Of a stretch of 24,293 nucleotides of DNA, positions 7,255 through 14,614 are shown in pieces (within the stretch, counting starts at the first letter, position 1; each line of letters begins with the position of its first letter). The position numbers were made by a program, and so were the translations under genes. The stretch is from a virus, in IMG/VR virus record IMGVR_UViG_3300038856_000019, positions 1 to 24,293 of that record. One strand, written 5' to 3'. Below the pieces are notes generated by a model that had not been told where the DNA came from, did not search any database, and worked only from the letters and a program-made list of their open reading frames with translations.

Positions 7255-8002
7255 GGGCAACGGCCGGGTTCAGATTGCGTACCTGCACCGGCACAACGTG
7301 TCGCATTCGTGGCACGAGTCGATGATGCGGCTGATCGGGTGGGACGCGGCCAACCACGGCCGGATCATCGACACCGCCGGCCCGTTCATGATCTCCACGG
7401 ACGCGTCCGGCCTGGCCGACGCGCGTAACAGCGGCTGCCAGCGGTTCCTTGACGAAACGGACCACGAGTGGCTGTGGTTCGTCGACACGGACATGGGGTT
7501 CCTGCCGGACACGATCGACCGGCTGGTCGACGCCGCCGACCCGGATGAGCGGCCGGTGGTCGGCGGGCTGTGCTTCATGTTGCGGGAGATGGCCTACGAC
7601 GGCTACGGCGGCCGCCGGGTGATGGCCGCTCCGGCGATGCACATGCCGGCGCGAACCCCGGAGGGCGTGGTCGGGTTCACGGTGCGCTGGGAGTATCCGG
7701 CGAACACGCTGGTGCAGGTGGCCGGTACGGGTGCGGCGTGCCTGCTGATCCATCGGGGCGTGTTGGAGAAGCTGCGCGCGGACGGAGGTGACCACTGGTT
7801 CAGCCGGGTGCGCTACGAGGACGGCGTGCTGATCTCGGAGGACCTGTCGTTCTGCGCCCGGCTGATGCAGCAGGGGGTTCCGCTGTTCGTGCACACCGGC
7901 GTGAAGACCACCCATCACAAGCAGGTGTGGATCGGTGAGGAGGACTACACCGTCCCGAAGCTGGTGACCGGCGATGATGAGACGGCCGGCGGCGATGGCT
8001 GA
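7247..8002 (+). CDS. GT-A type glycosyltransferase-like protein
   Basis: This 251-residue protein has the layout of a GT-A fold sugar transferase: N-terminal VQIAYLHRHNVSHSW, then DADARN-like ASGLADARNSG (about 53-63), a DxD-type metal site in WLWFVDTDMGF (D80-T-D82), VVGGLCF (104-110) and a later GTGAACLLIHRGVLEKL. The C-terminal part has SEDLSFCARL and a His-rich VKTTHHKQVW, where the family often has metal-binding or catalytic residues. No membrane segment is seen, so it is probably cytosolic. It begins the sugar cassette, overlapping the Lsr2-like gene by eight bases and the methyltransferase gene by eight bases. The target may be a virion protein or surface glycan; donor and acceptor are unknown. 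Confidence 0.75.
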   Translation: MSEGNGRVQIAYLHRHNVSHSWHESMMRLIGWDAANHGRIIDTAGPFMISTDASGLADARNSGCQRFLDETDHEWLWFVDTDMGFLPDTIDRLVDAADPDERPVVGGLCFMLREMAYDGYGGRRVMAAPAMHMPARTPEGVVGFTVRWEYPANTLVQVAGTGAACLLIHRGVLEKLRADGGDHWFSRVRYEDGVLISEDLSFCARLMQQGVPLFVHTGVKTTHHKQVWIGEEDYTVPKLVTGDDETAGGDG

Positions 8003-8660
8003 CCTGCGCGTCGCGGACCGGCTGGAGCTCGACCGGCGTGTCCGGCTCGTGAGCAAGCCTGCGCCCCACACCCAGCACCACATTGACGCGTTCCTGGACG
8101 CTGTGCTGGCCGCCCCGGTACCCGGGGCGCTGGTGGAGTGCGGCGTCTACGAGGGTGTGTCCGCGGCGAAGTGGTCGCATCTGGCGGACATGCTGGGCCG
8201 GCAGTTGTGGCTGTTCGACAGCTTCGAGGGTTTGCCGCCGAATGACGAACCGCATACCCGGTCCCGTACCGGTAAGGATCTCCAGGGCATCCACGCGGCG
8301 GGCCGCTGGCGGGCGTCGCTGTCGGAGGCGCAGGAGACGGTGCAGCGCTACGGCGTGCCGGACGTGGTGCGCTGGGTGCCGGGCTGGTTCGACGCCACGC
8401 TGCCGGCGTTCGCGGGCTTAGAGCCAAAGGTGGCCGCCGCCTACCTGGACGTGGACTTGGTCGCCTCGACCGTCACCTGCCTGGAGCACCTGTGGCCGCT
8501 GGTCACGCCCGGCGGCGTGATCGTGAGCCAGGACGGCGACTTCCTGCTGGTGATCGACGCCATTGCGAGGTGGGCGGAGCGGGCCGACCCAAACCCGGAG
8601 GTCACCGGTCTGGGCACGTCGAAGATGGTGGTCCTACGTAAGCCGGGTGAGCAGTGGTGA
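7995..8660 (+). CDS. TylF/MycF-family sugar O-methyltransferase
   Basis: This 221-residue SAM-dependent methyltransferase resembles macrocin O-methyltransferase (TylF) and mycinamicin MycF, which methylate hydroxyls of deoxysugars in a metal-dependent way. The SAM site is GALVECGVYEGVSA (44-57) and the second motif is LWLFDSFEGLP (71-81). The metal/catalytic region is YLDVDLVAST (150-159, with D152 and D154), followed by CLEHLWPLVTPGGVIVSQDG. All core motifs look intact. I chose ATG 7995 (eight-base overlap with the upstream gene); ATGs at 7974 and 7977 are in-frame alternatives, and none has a clear Shine-Dalgarno, so coupling is likely. Next to an epimerase and glycosyltransferases, an O-methylated sugar product is a reasonable inference. 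Confidence 0.82.
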   Translation: MADLRVADRLELDRRVRLVSKPAPHTQHHIDAFLDAVLAAPVPGALVECGVYEGVSAAKWSHLADMLGRQLWLFDSFEGLPPNDEPHTRSRTGKDLQGIHAAGRWRASLSEAQETVQRYGVPDVVRWVPGWFDATLPAFAGLEPKVAAAYLDVDLVASTVTCLEHLWPLVTPGGVIVSQDGDFLLVIDAIARWAERADPNPEVTGLGTSKMVVLRKPGEQW

Positions 8661-9577
8661 GGGTCGGGGTGACCGGCGGCGCCGGGTTCATCGGCGGTCA
8701 CGTCTGCGCCGAGCTCGCCGTGCGCGGCCACGAGCCGGTGGTGTTCGACCGTTCCGGGCGCGGTGACGGTGCGGTGATGTTGGGGGATGTGCGGGACGCG
8801 ACCGCGGTGACGGAGCTGGCCGCGCATGTGGACGGGATCATCCACCTGTCCGGGCTGCTGGGCACCCAGGAGATGGTCGCCAACCCGCGTCCGGCGGTGG
8901 ACACCAACATCTGCGGGGGGATCAACGTCCTGGAGGCCGCCGCGCAGTACCGCATTCCTGTGGTCGTGCCCGGTGTCGGCAACCATTTCATGGACAACAC
9001 GTACGCCATCACGAAGACCACCATCGAGCGGTTCGCGGCGATGTACGCCCGTGAGCGCGGGGTGCCGGTCAACGTGGTGCGGATGGTCAACGCCTACGGT
9101 CCGGGCCAGTCGGTGTCCGCGCCGTACGGTCCGGGGAAGGTCCGTAAGATCGTGCCGGCGTTCGTGTGCCGGGTGCTGACTGGCGCGCCGGTCGAGGTGT
9201 ACGGCGATGGTGGTCAGGTTTCGGACATGGTGTGGGTGGGTGACGCGGCCCGGGCGCTGGTGTCCGCACTGGAGCGGGCTGCCGCCGGTGTCGTGTTCGA
9301 CCGGGTGGTGGAGTGCGGGCCGGCGCAGCATGCCACGGTGATGCAGGTCGCCCAGTCGGTGTGCAAGGCGGCGGCCGGTCTCGGTTTCGACCCGCCGGAG
9401 ATCGTCTGCCTGTTGATGCGTCCGGGTGAGACGTCGGGGGTGGATGTGACCGCCGACTCGTCGACGCTCGAGTTGGTCGGGATGGACCCGGCCACGCTCA
9501 GGCCGCTCGAGGATGGTCTCGCCGAGACGGTGGCGTGGTATGTCCGGCATTGGCTGCCGACCTACCTGCGGCGATGA
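8657..9577 (+). CDS. NAD-dependent epimerase/dehydratase (extended SDR)
   Basis: This 306-residue Rossmann enzyme of the nucleotide-sugar epimerase/dehydratase family has TGGAGFIGG (6-14) for NAD(P) binding, LGDVRD (42-47), IIHLSG (61-66), the catalytic Y116-x-x-x-K120 in NTYAITKTT, and VNAYGPGQ (about 139-146). A C-terminal domain (VEVYGDGGQVSDMVWVGD onward) fits substrate binding. The usual Ser/Thr of the triad lies in a diverged PGVGNHF segment, so a reduced or altered activity is possible. Family members interconvert or dehydrate NDP-sugars such as UDP-glucose or dTDP-glucose. The GTG at 8657 gives a GTGA overlap with the methyltransferase; GTG 8654 is one codon upstream. It probably supplies the sugar donor for the cassette's transferases. 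Confidence 0.85.
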   Translation: MRVGVTGGAGFIGGHVCAELAVRGHEPVVFDRSGRGDGAVMLGDVRDATAVTELAAHVDGIIHLSGLLGTQEMVANPRPAVDTNICGGINVLEAAAQYRIPVVVPGVGNHFMDNTYAITKTTIERFAAMYARERGVPVNVVRMVNAYGPGQSVSAPYGPGKVRKIVPAFVCRVLTGAPVEVYGDGGQVSDMVWVGDAARALVSALERAAAGVVFDRVVECGPAQHATVMQVAQSVCKAAAGLGFDPPEIVCLLMRPGETSGVDVTADSSTLELVGMDPATLRPLEDGLAETVAWYVRHWLPTYLRR

Positions 9578-10485
9578 GACTGCTCCTACTGGGTGCTCCC
9601 GACTGGGGCCGGGACTGCTGGCACGACGACCTGGCCGACGACGCCGGCCGGGTGCTGGGCTGGCGGGTGGACTACCTCGCGGTCAAGGACGCCCCGGTCG
9701 ACGACATCGTCCGCGCGGCCAGGGGTGCGGACCTGCTCATCTGGGCACGCACCCACGACCACAACCCGGACGGCGACGCGGCGGGGATGCTGCGCCGGAT
9801 CGAGGACGCGGGCACGGCCACGGTCGGGCTGCATCTGGACATGTACTGGGGGATGCCGGTCCGCGAACGGCAGATCGGCCGCCGTGCGTGGTGGACCTGC
9901 CAGTACGTCTACACGACTGACGGCGGGCCGAGGCCATGGCACACGCGGGGTGTGAACCACCACTGGTGTCCGCAGGCGGTGGGTAGTCGCCGCCTGGGCC
10001 GCGCCGAACCGGCCGGCAGCGCCCGGTTCATGTTCGCCGGGTCGCTACATACCGCGCACACCGCGCACCGTCCGCAGATGGTCGCCTGGGCGCGGCAGCA
10101 CTGGGGCGACGAGTTCGTCCACTACAACGAGTTTGCGGGGACCGGTATCTACGGTGACGATTTGTCCCGGGCCGTGTCGTACGCGCATTGCGTGCTCGGT
10201 GATTCGGTGCCGGCGGCCGGCTACTGGTCGGACCGGGGTGTGCGGGTGATGGCCCGCGGCGGCATCTTCGCCCACCCGCGGTTCGCCGGCATGGCCGAGC
10301 AGGGTTTGACCGACGACACCATGGTCGCCTTCAACCGGTACGACTTCCAACGGCTGGGTCAGCGGGTGGATGCGATGACCGGGCCGGAGCGGGAGTCGAT
10401 GCGCGAGGCGGCGATGGCGGTAGTGGCGGACCGGCATCTGTGGCGGCACCGGTTGGAGACGATCGCACGGGAGGTGCTGGGGTGA
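9574..10485 (+). CDS. Putative GT-B type glycosyltransferase
   Basis: This 303-residue protein starts with a Rossmann-like LLLLGAPDWGRDCW and has an N-terminal half that ends around the HLDMYWG region, consistent with the first domain of a GT-B enzyme. The second half contains FMFAGSLH, ALCVLGD-like YAHCVLGDSVPAAGYWSDRG (about 205-224), VRVMARGGIFAHPRFAGMAE and a C-terminal helix with LWRHRLETIAREVL, the arrangement seen in CgeB-like and glycosyltransferase family 1 proteins, where the sugar-nucleotide site lies in this part. Its ATG overlaps the epimerase stop by four bases (ATGA), and no separate ribosome binding site is needed. Acceptor unknown. It is the second transferase-like protein of the cassette. 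Confidence 0.68.
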   Translation: MRLLLLGAPDWGRDCWHDDLADDAGRVLGWRVDYLAVKDAPVDDIVRAARGADLLIWARTHDHNPDGDAAGMLRRIEDAGTATVGLHLDMYWGMPVRERQIGRRAWWTCQYVYTTDGGPRPWHTRGVNHHWCPQAVGSRRLGRAEPAGSARFMFAGSLHTAHTAHRPQMVAWARQHWGDEFVHYNEFAGTGIYGDDLSRAVSYAHCVLGDSVPAAGYWSDRGVRVMARGGIFAHPRFAGMAEQGLTDDTMVAFNRYDFQRLGQRVDAMTGPERESMREAAMAVVADRHLWRHRLETIAREVLG

Positions 10486-10682
10486 GCGGTCAAGAGATCG
10501 AGCGGATGCAGTTGGGACTGCTCGCCATAGCCGAGCGCGCTCGGGTTGAGGCAGACGCCGGCGCTCCGGCTGGCATGGTCGCCCGTTACGTCGACATGGA
10601 GACCCGGCACGTCTTGGGCGGACACGATGGATCAGACGGCACCCGTTGTGAGATTTGCATAACCGCGTCGGTGAGTTGCTGA
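10482..10682 (+). CDS. Small hypothetical protein in the sugar cassette
   Basis: The product has 66 residues. The start is a GTG that overlaps the upstream stop by four bases (GTGA), and the TGA shares one base with the ATG of the next gene, so its frame is fixed by coupling on both sides. The N-terminal half is helical and amphipathic (IERMQLGLLAIAERARVEAD). The C-terminus has a CEICI motif and a terminal Cys, a possible metal site. I recognise no family. The tight junctions support it as a real gene. Confidence 0.6.
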   Translation: MSGQEIERMQLGLLAIAERARVEADAGAPAGMVARYVDMETRHVLGGHDGSDGTRCEICITASVSC

Positions 10683-11335
10683 TGCGCGTTCTGATCGCGT
10701 GCGCCGGGCCGGATGCCAAGTGGAACAACCACCTTGGCGTCCCGCGGCATCTGGTCCCGGTCGATGGCGAGCTGCTGCTGCACCGCACGGTCCGGCAGGC
10801 TTCGGCGTACGCGACCGACGTGCGGGTCACCTCGCCGGATGATGACCGCTACATCCTGCCGGGCACCACGCGGCATGTGGTCCGCGGCCGGCACGTCAAC
10901 GAGTACGCGTCGAGTCGGCATCTCTGGTGCCCGGGCTACCGTACGGTGCTGCTGTACGGGGACGTGTATTACACCGACGCGGCGATGGCGACGATCTGCG
11001 GCCACGACGGGCCGCTGTGGCGGATGTTCGGCCGGGCGGGACCGTCGGCTATCACGGGCACCCCGTGGGGCGAGGTGTTCGGCGGGTCCTGGCTGCCGCG
11101 CCACCACGCGATGCTCGATGAGCACATGCACAAGGCGGCACTGGCCTATGCGTGCGGCCACGCCCGGCGGACCACCGCGTGGGAGCTGCTGCGGTCGGTC
11201 CAGCACACGCCGCTGACCGTGCATATGGTGGATCCCCGGTGGTTCCACGAGATCAACGATGAGACGGACGACTTCGACACGCCGGAGGACTACACGCGGC
11301 ATCCGGCGGCACGGCGGGTGCCGAGCCGTGGCTGA
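10682..11335 (+). CDS. Nucleotidyltransferase-like (GT-A fold) protein
   Basis: This 217-residue protein has an N-terminal pattern typical of sugar-phosphate nucleotidyltransferases: RVLIACAGPDAKWNNHLGVP (2-21), then RHLVPVDGELLLHRTV, compared with the family's 'AAGxGxR...K.L.PV.G.P.L.R'. A metal/NTP-binding acidic site appears in VLLYGDVYYTD (about 90-100), and a later acidic NDETDDFDTPEDY sits near the C-terminus. The central Arg of the usual glycine-rich loop is not clearly kept, so it may be a diverged relative. Its role would be making an NDP-sugar donor from a sugar phosphate, upstream of the epimerase and transferases. The ATG overlaps the preceding TGA by one base. Confidence 0.65.
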   Translation: MRVLIACAGPDAKWNNHLGVPRHLVPVDGELLLHRTVRQASAYATDVRVTSPDDDRYILPGTTRHVVRGRHVNEYASSRHLWCPGYRTVLLYGDVYYTDAAMATICGHDGPLWRMFGRAGPSAITGTPWGEVFGGSWLPRHHAMLDEHMHKAALAYACGHARRTTAWELLRSVQHTPLTVHMVDPRWFHEINDETDDFDTPEDYTRHPAARRVPSRG

Positions 11336-11672
11336 CGGTATCCGCATCCAGCCCCAGCCTGCGCGGTTGCGTGCCGAGGGCATCGGGTCGGTGGCGCACC
11401 GGCTGTTCATCGTCCGGGACCTGGCCCGCCCGTTCCCGCCGAGCCCGCACCGGCCGGTGTGCTCGGTCTGCGGCCGGCCGCACGAGTACAAAACGTACCA
11501 TTTCCAGCTCGACGCGGAGGGCACGATCACCGTGTCGACGACGGTGTGGACCCACCTGTTGCGGATGCCGGACCACGGCGGGTTCGAGCCGGTCAACGTG
11601 GTCGCGGAACCACCCACGCAGGGGCTCGTCCTGCCGTCGGCCAGGGCGCGTATCAAGCCGGCGGAGATGTGA
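11328..11672 (+). CDS. Hypothetical protein with a CxxC motif
   Basis: The product has 114 residues and starts at a GTG that overlaps the nucleotidyltransferase stop by eight bases. The middle contains PVCSVCGRPHEYKTYHF (C45, C48, H52, H58), a likely zinc knuckle, followed by a beta-rich stretch GTITVSTTVW and a C-terminal region ending in PAEM. It is the last gene of the sugar cassette before a gap. I do not recognise a family with confidence. Confidence 0.65.
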   Translation: MADGIRIQPQPARLRAEGIGSVAHRLFIVRDLARPFPPSPHRPVCSVCGRPHEYKTYHFQLDAEGTITVSTTVWTHLLRMPDHGGFEPVNVVAEPPTQGLVLPSARARIKPAEM

Positions 11673-11867
11673 GCGCGCGGCGGCGGAGTAGGCGTGTGGC
11701 GACGCCTCGTTCTTGAGCCACAGACCCGGTGCCGGTCCTCCGCATCGCCTTCTTAGGGGCGACACATCACCAGGCTTCCGGTCCTGCCTGCACGTTTAGG
11801 GGATCTGCCCTGATACCAGGCTGTGACCTCCACCGCCGCGCGAACACCGAGCATAACAGGAGGCATG
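11673..11867 (+). other. Gap with weak hairpins and a possible terminator
   Basis: About 195 bases without a convincing gene separate the sugar cassette from the tail-side genes. AGGCGT (11690-11695) can pair with ACGCCT (11702-11707) and is followed by a pyrimidine-rich CGTTCTT, a weak terminator candidate. CAGGC and GCCTG bracket a 10-nt loop near 11771-11790. TTAGGGG occurs twice, about 40 bases apart. A strong AGGAGG (11858-11863) belongs to the next gene. I cannot define a promoter. Confidence 0.35.
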
Positions 11868-12287
11868 ATGGCCACGATCGTCCATACCAACTGGCTGGAC
11901 CTGATGCTGGGCGCCGGCACCCACACCCTGATCGACTTCGACGCCGACAACATCGACGCGTCATTGTTGGACCAGACCGACTCGGGCAGCATCACCGCGG
12001 GCGTCGTCGACTACGACGAGGTGGACACGGCGGACGTGGTGGCGACCACCGACGTGACGGTGTCCTCCGTGACCGGCGGCGTGGTCACCCTGTCGGGCGC
12101 TATCACGTTCTCGTCGGTGACCGGCGACGCCGCCGACTACCTGACCGTGTGGAAGAACAGCGGCACCCCGGGCACGTCACCGCTGGCGATCACCTGGGAC
12201 TCGGCGTCGACTGGGCTACCGGTCACTCCCAACGGCGGCGACATAACAGCTACGTGGACCACCAACGTTCTGGTGACACTCTCATAG
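11868..12287 (+). CDS. Small phage structural protein (head fibre or decoration type)
   Basis: This 139-residue beta-rich protein is dominated by Thr, Val, Ser and Asp, as in head-decoration or minor structural proteins. The middle and end (TLSGAITFSSVTGDAADYLT, VWKNSGTPGTSPL, LPVTPNGGDITATW) follow a pattern found in small actinophage virion proteins: a conserved '...KDTGTPxTSPLI...pvtpNGgdItI.w' ending. The AGGAGG at 11858-11863 precedes two ATGs at 11865 and 11868; the second has the better spacing. An in-frame GTG at 11823 is less likely. It sits between the sugar cassette and the fibre-like protein and would be assembled into the capsid. Confidence 0.65.
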   Translation: MATIVHTNWLDLMLGAGTHTLIDFDADNIDASLLDQTDSGSITAGVVDYDEVDTADVVATTDVTVSSVTGGVVTLSGAITFSSVTGDAADYLTVWKNSGTPGTSPLAITWDSASTGLPVTPNGGDITATWTTNVLVTLS

Positions 12288-12297
12288 GGAGGATGAC

Positions 12298-12594
12298 ATG
12301 GCGGTAGGTTTCGGTGCGCTGCTGACCAAGGACAGCATCAACCAGACGGCCGGCCGGATGGCGGTGCAGCTGCGTGAGACGTTCGAGCTGGTCGGCCAGT
12401 TCAGCACCTGGCATGCGGCGGTCGGGGGCGCCGGGCTCCAGTCCGATTTCGGCTTCACGAGCGGTGAGGCTGCGGTGATCGGGTCGGCGATCACCGATTT
12501 CGCGCTGCTGCGGCAGATCTACCTGGGCAACTCCGATCTGGCGTCTGCGTACGATTTCCGGACGTGGTCCGACGACCTTGAGGGCTTGCGCTGA
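12298..12594 (+). CDS. Small hypothetical structural-region protein
   Basis: This 98-residue protein starts at an ATG with GGGAGG about six bases upstream. It is mostly helical with no membrane segment: VQLRETFELVGQFSTWHAAV, then ALLRQIYLG and AYDFRTW near the C-terminus. Small proteins with a similar '...AYDFR' ending occur in actinophage head-tail regions. It is flanked by two structural genes in the same direction and probably contributes to the virion, but no function can be assigned. Confidence 0.6.
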   Translation: MAVGFGALLTKDSINQTAGRMAVQLRETFELVGQFSTWHAAVGGAGLQSDFGFTSGEAAVIGSAITDFALLRQIYLGNSDLASAYDFRTWSDDLEGLR

Positions 12595-12614
12595 CCTGTT
12601 GAGGCGGTGATCCC

Positions 12615-14612
12615 GTGTCCATCATCGTCCGCCGGCTAAGCGACACGGATGACCTGACCTTCGCCACCGGCGCCGTCGACACGGCCACCTACGGCACGGT
12701 CGCGATCCTGTTCCGGCCGCTGGCCGCCTACGACTCGACGTGGCGGACACTGCTGTCCCTGTGGGATCTGGGCGGCGCCGAGGTCGGCTCGGTCACGATC
12801 AACACCGGTAACAAGGTCGGCTGGTGGGCGGGCGGTTCGGGGGTCAGCGGCCCGACCGTCACGGCCGGCGACCTGCACCTGCTGGTCGTCCGTAAGGCGA
12901 CCGGTACGGCTAACGTCCGGTTCTCGCTGCTGAACCTGAGCACCGGCTGGACGCATGAGGACTCGGCCGGGACGCTGGCGGACTGGACCGCGCCGACCGG
13001 TGGCGGTCTGCACACCAACCGGCCGACGTTCCTGGACTGGGGTCCGGGTAGTGACCTGGTCGCGATGGCGGTGTGGGCTGATGAGCTGCCGTGGTCGGCG
13101 GACGCGTCGGGTGACTCGGAGATCGAGGCGGCCGGGTTAGAGGACCATCTGGACAACTGGCGGGACGCGGCCCCGTCGGCCGGGTGGGCGTTCAACCAGT
13201 CCACAAACGAGTACAGCATCGAGGACTGGACGCTGGGCCGGGCCGATGAGGTCACGGTTGGTGTCGGCACCCCGACAGCGGTCACCGACATCGATTTCAC
13301 CTATGAGGACATCGGGCTAGGGTTCGCCAGCCGGAACCATCTGCGGGACACGCAGACCGAGGCGGGTACCGGCGGCACGGTCTACGACCTGAGTGAAACC
13401 CAGGGCACCCCGTCGACGTTGCAGTCCGACACGGTCAACTCGGGTTCGTTCACCGAGGTTTTCAGGTGGACGCGCACCGTGGGTACGGACGTGGGGTCGA
13501 CGCTGATCGACACCCAGGTCCAGGTGACCGCGATCTCGTCGAACGCGCAGTACCAGTGGCGGGTGGCGCGGGTCGACTCGTCCGGTGTGGAGCAGGCCAC
13601 CTCCGACTACTCCGCGGGGCAGTCCACGACCGGCATCAAGATCGCGTCGTTCGTGCTGGACACGACGTGGGCGGCCGGTGACCGGCTGGTGCTGGCGCTG
13701 GAGTTGCGCAAGAGCAGCGGCGGCGGCAACCGCACGGTGACGGTGGCGGTCAACGACGGCGACTGCTGGGTCGAGTTCGAGGTGGTCCTCGCCACCCAGG
13801 ACATCACACCCGGCGCGGTGACGGTGACGGCGGGCGCGGGGACGCTGACCCTGTCCACCGGCGCCGTTGACATCACCCCGGCTCCGGTGACGGTCACGGC
13901 CACCCCGGGCACGCTCGCGGTGGGGCTCACGGCCGCGCCGGAGGCGACCACGGTTACGGTCGTACCCGGCGCGGTGACATTGACCACCGTGGTCGGCATC
14001 ACCCCGGCGCCGACCACGGTGACCACCACACCCGGCACGGTGACTGTGGCGGTGGCCGGCGGTGACATCCAGGACATCACCCCGGCCGCGGTGACGCTGA
14101 CCGCCTCGGCCGGCACGCTCACGGCGGACCTGGACGTGCCGCTGGTGGGCGCGACGGTGACCGCTACCGCGGGGACGGCGACGGTCACGGCCGGGGCTGT
14201 GGATATCGTCCCGGCTCCGGTGACGGTCACGGCCACCCCGGGTGCCCCCACGGTCGTCACGGGTGGGCTGCAGCCGGCCGCGGTGGTCGTCACCGCCACA
14301 CCCGGCGCCATGACGGTCACCACCGGCGTGGTGGACATCACCCCGGCCGCGGCGGGTGTGACGACGACGCCGGGCACGCTGGCCGTGGACCTGGACGTGC
14401 CGCTGGCCGGTGCGACGGTCACAGCGACCCCGGGCACCGTGACGGTCGGCGTCACCGCGGTCAACATCATCCCGGTGGCGCTAGTGGTCACGGTCACCCC
14501 GGGGGCTGTCGTGATACCGCTCGGCGTGGACGCGCCCGGCGCTTTCGTCGTCTCATCAGCCCCGGCCCGACTGGTCGCCACGGCGCCGACCGCTGCCATG
14601 CGAGGAGGGTGA
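12615..14612 (+). CDS. Fibre-like protein: LamG-like head and about 12 Thr/Val-rich repeats
   Basis: This is a 665-residue protein. Residues about 1-200 look like a LamG/concanavalin-like domain (TYGTVAILFRPL, LSLWDLGG, DLHLLVVRKATG, DWGPGSDLVAMAVWADEL). Residues about 210-395 form a second beta domain (DIDFTYEDIGLGF, then QVTAISSNAQYQWRV, TWAAGDRLVLALELR). From about residue 396 there are about 12 imperfect repeats of 20-24 residues built on DITPAPVTVTATPGTLAV, with variants starting VPLVGATVTATAG. The repeats predict a regular beta structure suited to a fibre or surface spike. The gene starts at a GTG and overlaps the start region of the next gene. It may bind the host or decorate the head; sugar attachment to its many Thr residues is possible but unproven. 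Confidence 0.72.
   Translation: MSIIVRRLSDTDDLTFATGAVDTATYGTVAILFRPLAAYDSTWRTLLSLWDLGGAEVGSVTINTGNKVGWWAGGSGVSGPTVTAGDLHLLVVRKATGTANVRFSLLNLSTGWTHEDSAGTLADWTAPTGGGLHTNRPTFLDWGPGSDLVAMAVWADELPWSADASGDSEIEAAGLEDHLDNWRDAAPSAGWAFNQSTNEYSIEDWTLGRADEVTVGVGTPTAVTDIDFTYEDIGLGFASRNHLRDTQTEAGTGGTVYDLSETQGTPSTLQSDTVNSGSFTEVFRWTRTVGTDVGSTLIDTQVQVTAISSNAQYQWRVARVDSSGVEQATSDYSAGQSTTGIKIASFVLDTTWAAGDRLVLALELRKSSGGGNRTVTVAVNDGDCWVEFEVVLATQDITPGAVTVTAGAGTLTLSTGAVDITPAPVTVTATPGTLAVGLTAAPEATTVTVVPGAVTLTTVVGITPAPTTVTTTPGTVTVAVAGGDIQDITPAAVTLTASAGTLTADLDVPLVGATVTATAGTATVTAGAVDIVPAPVTVTATPGAPTVVTGGLQPAAVVVTATPGAMTVTTGVVDITPAAAGVTTTPGTLAVDLDVPLAGATVTATPGTVTVGVTAVNIIPVALVVTVTPGAVVIPLGVDAPGAFVVSSAPARLVATAPTAAMRGG
13800..14580 (+). 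repeat. In-frame degenerate tandem repeats (about 60-72 nt units)
   Basis: Roughly 12 copies encode the xITPAxVTVTATPGTLxV unit of the fibre-like protein. Some unit pairs are closely similar at DNA level, for example the two copies that encode PAPVTVTATPG near 13878 and 14212, and the two VPLxGATVTAT units near 14137 and 14398. Unit length varies from 20 to 24 codons but never breaks the frame. Confidence 0.7.
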
Positions 14613-14614
14613 GC

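Noticed and set aside
4927-7260. Minus-strand open frame (about 780 codons) opposite protease and capsid genes
   Set aside because: Arg/Pro-rich shadow of the well-supported protease and capsid genes.
10995-11260. Alternative reading frames in the nucleotidyltransferase region
   Set aside because: Arg/Ser-rich frame shadows with no start supported by a ribosome binding site.
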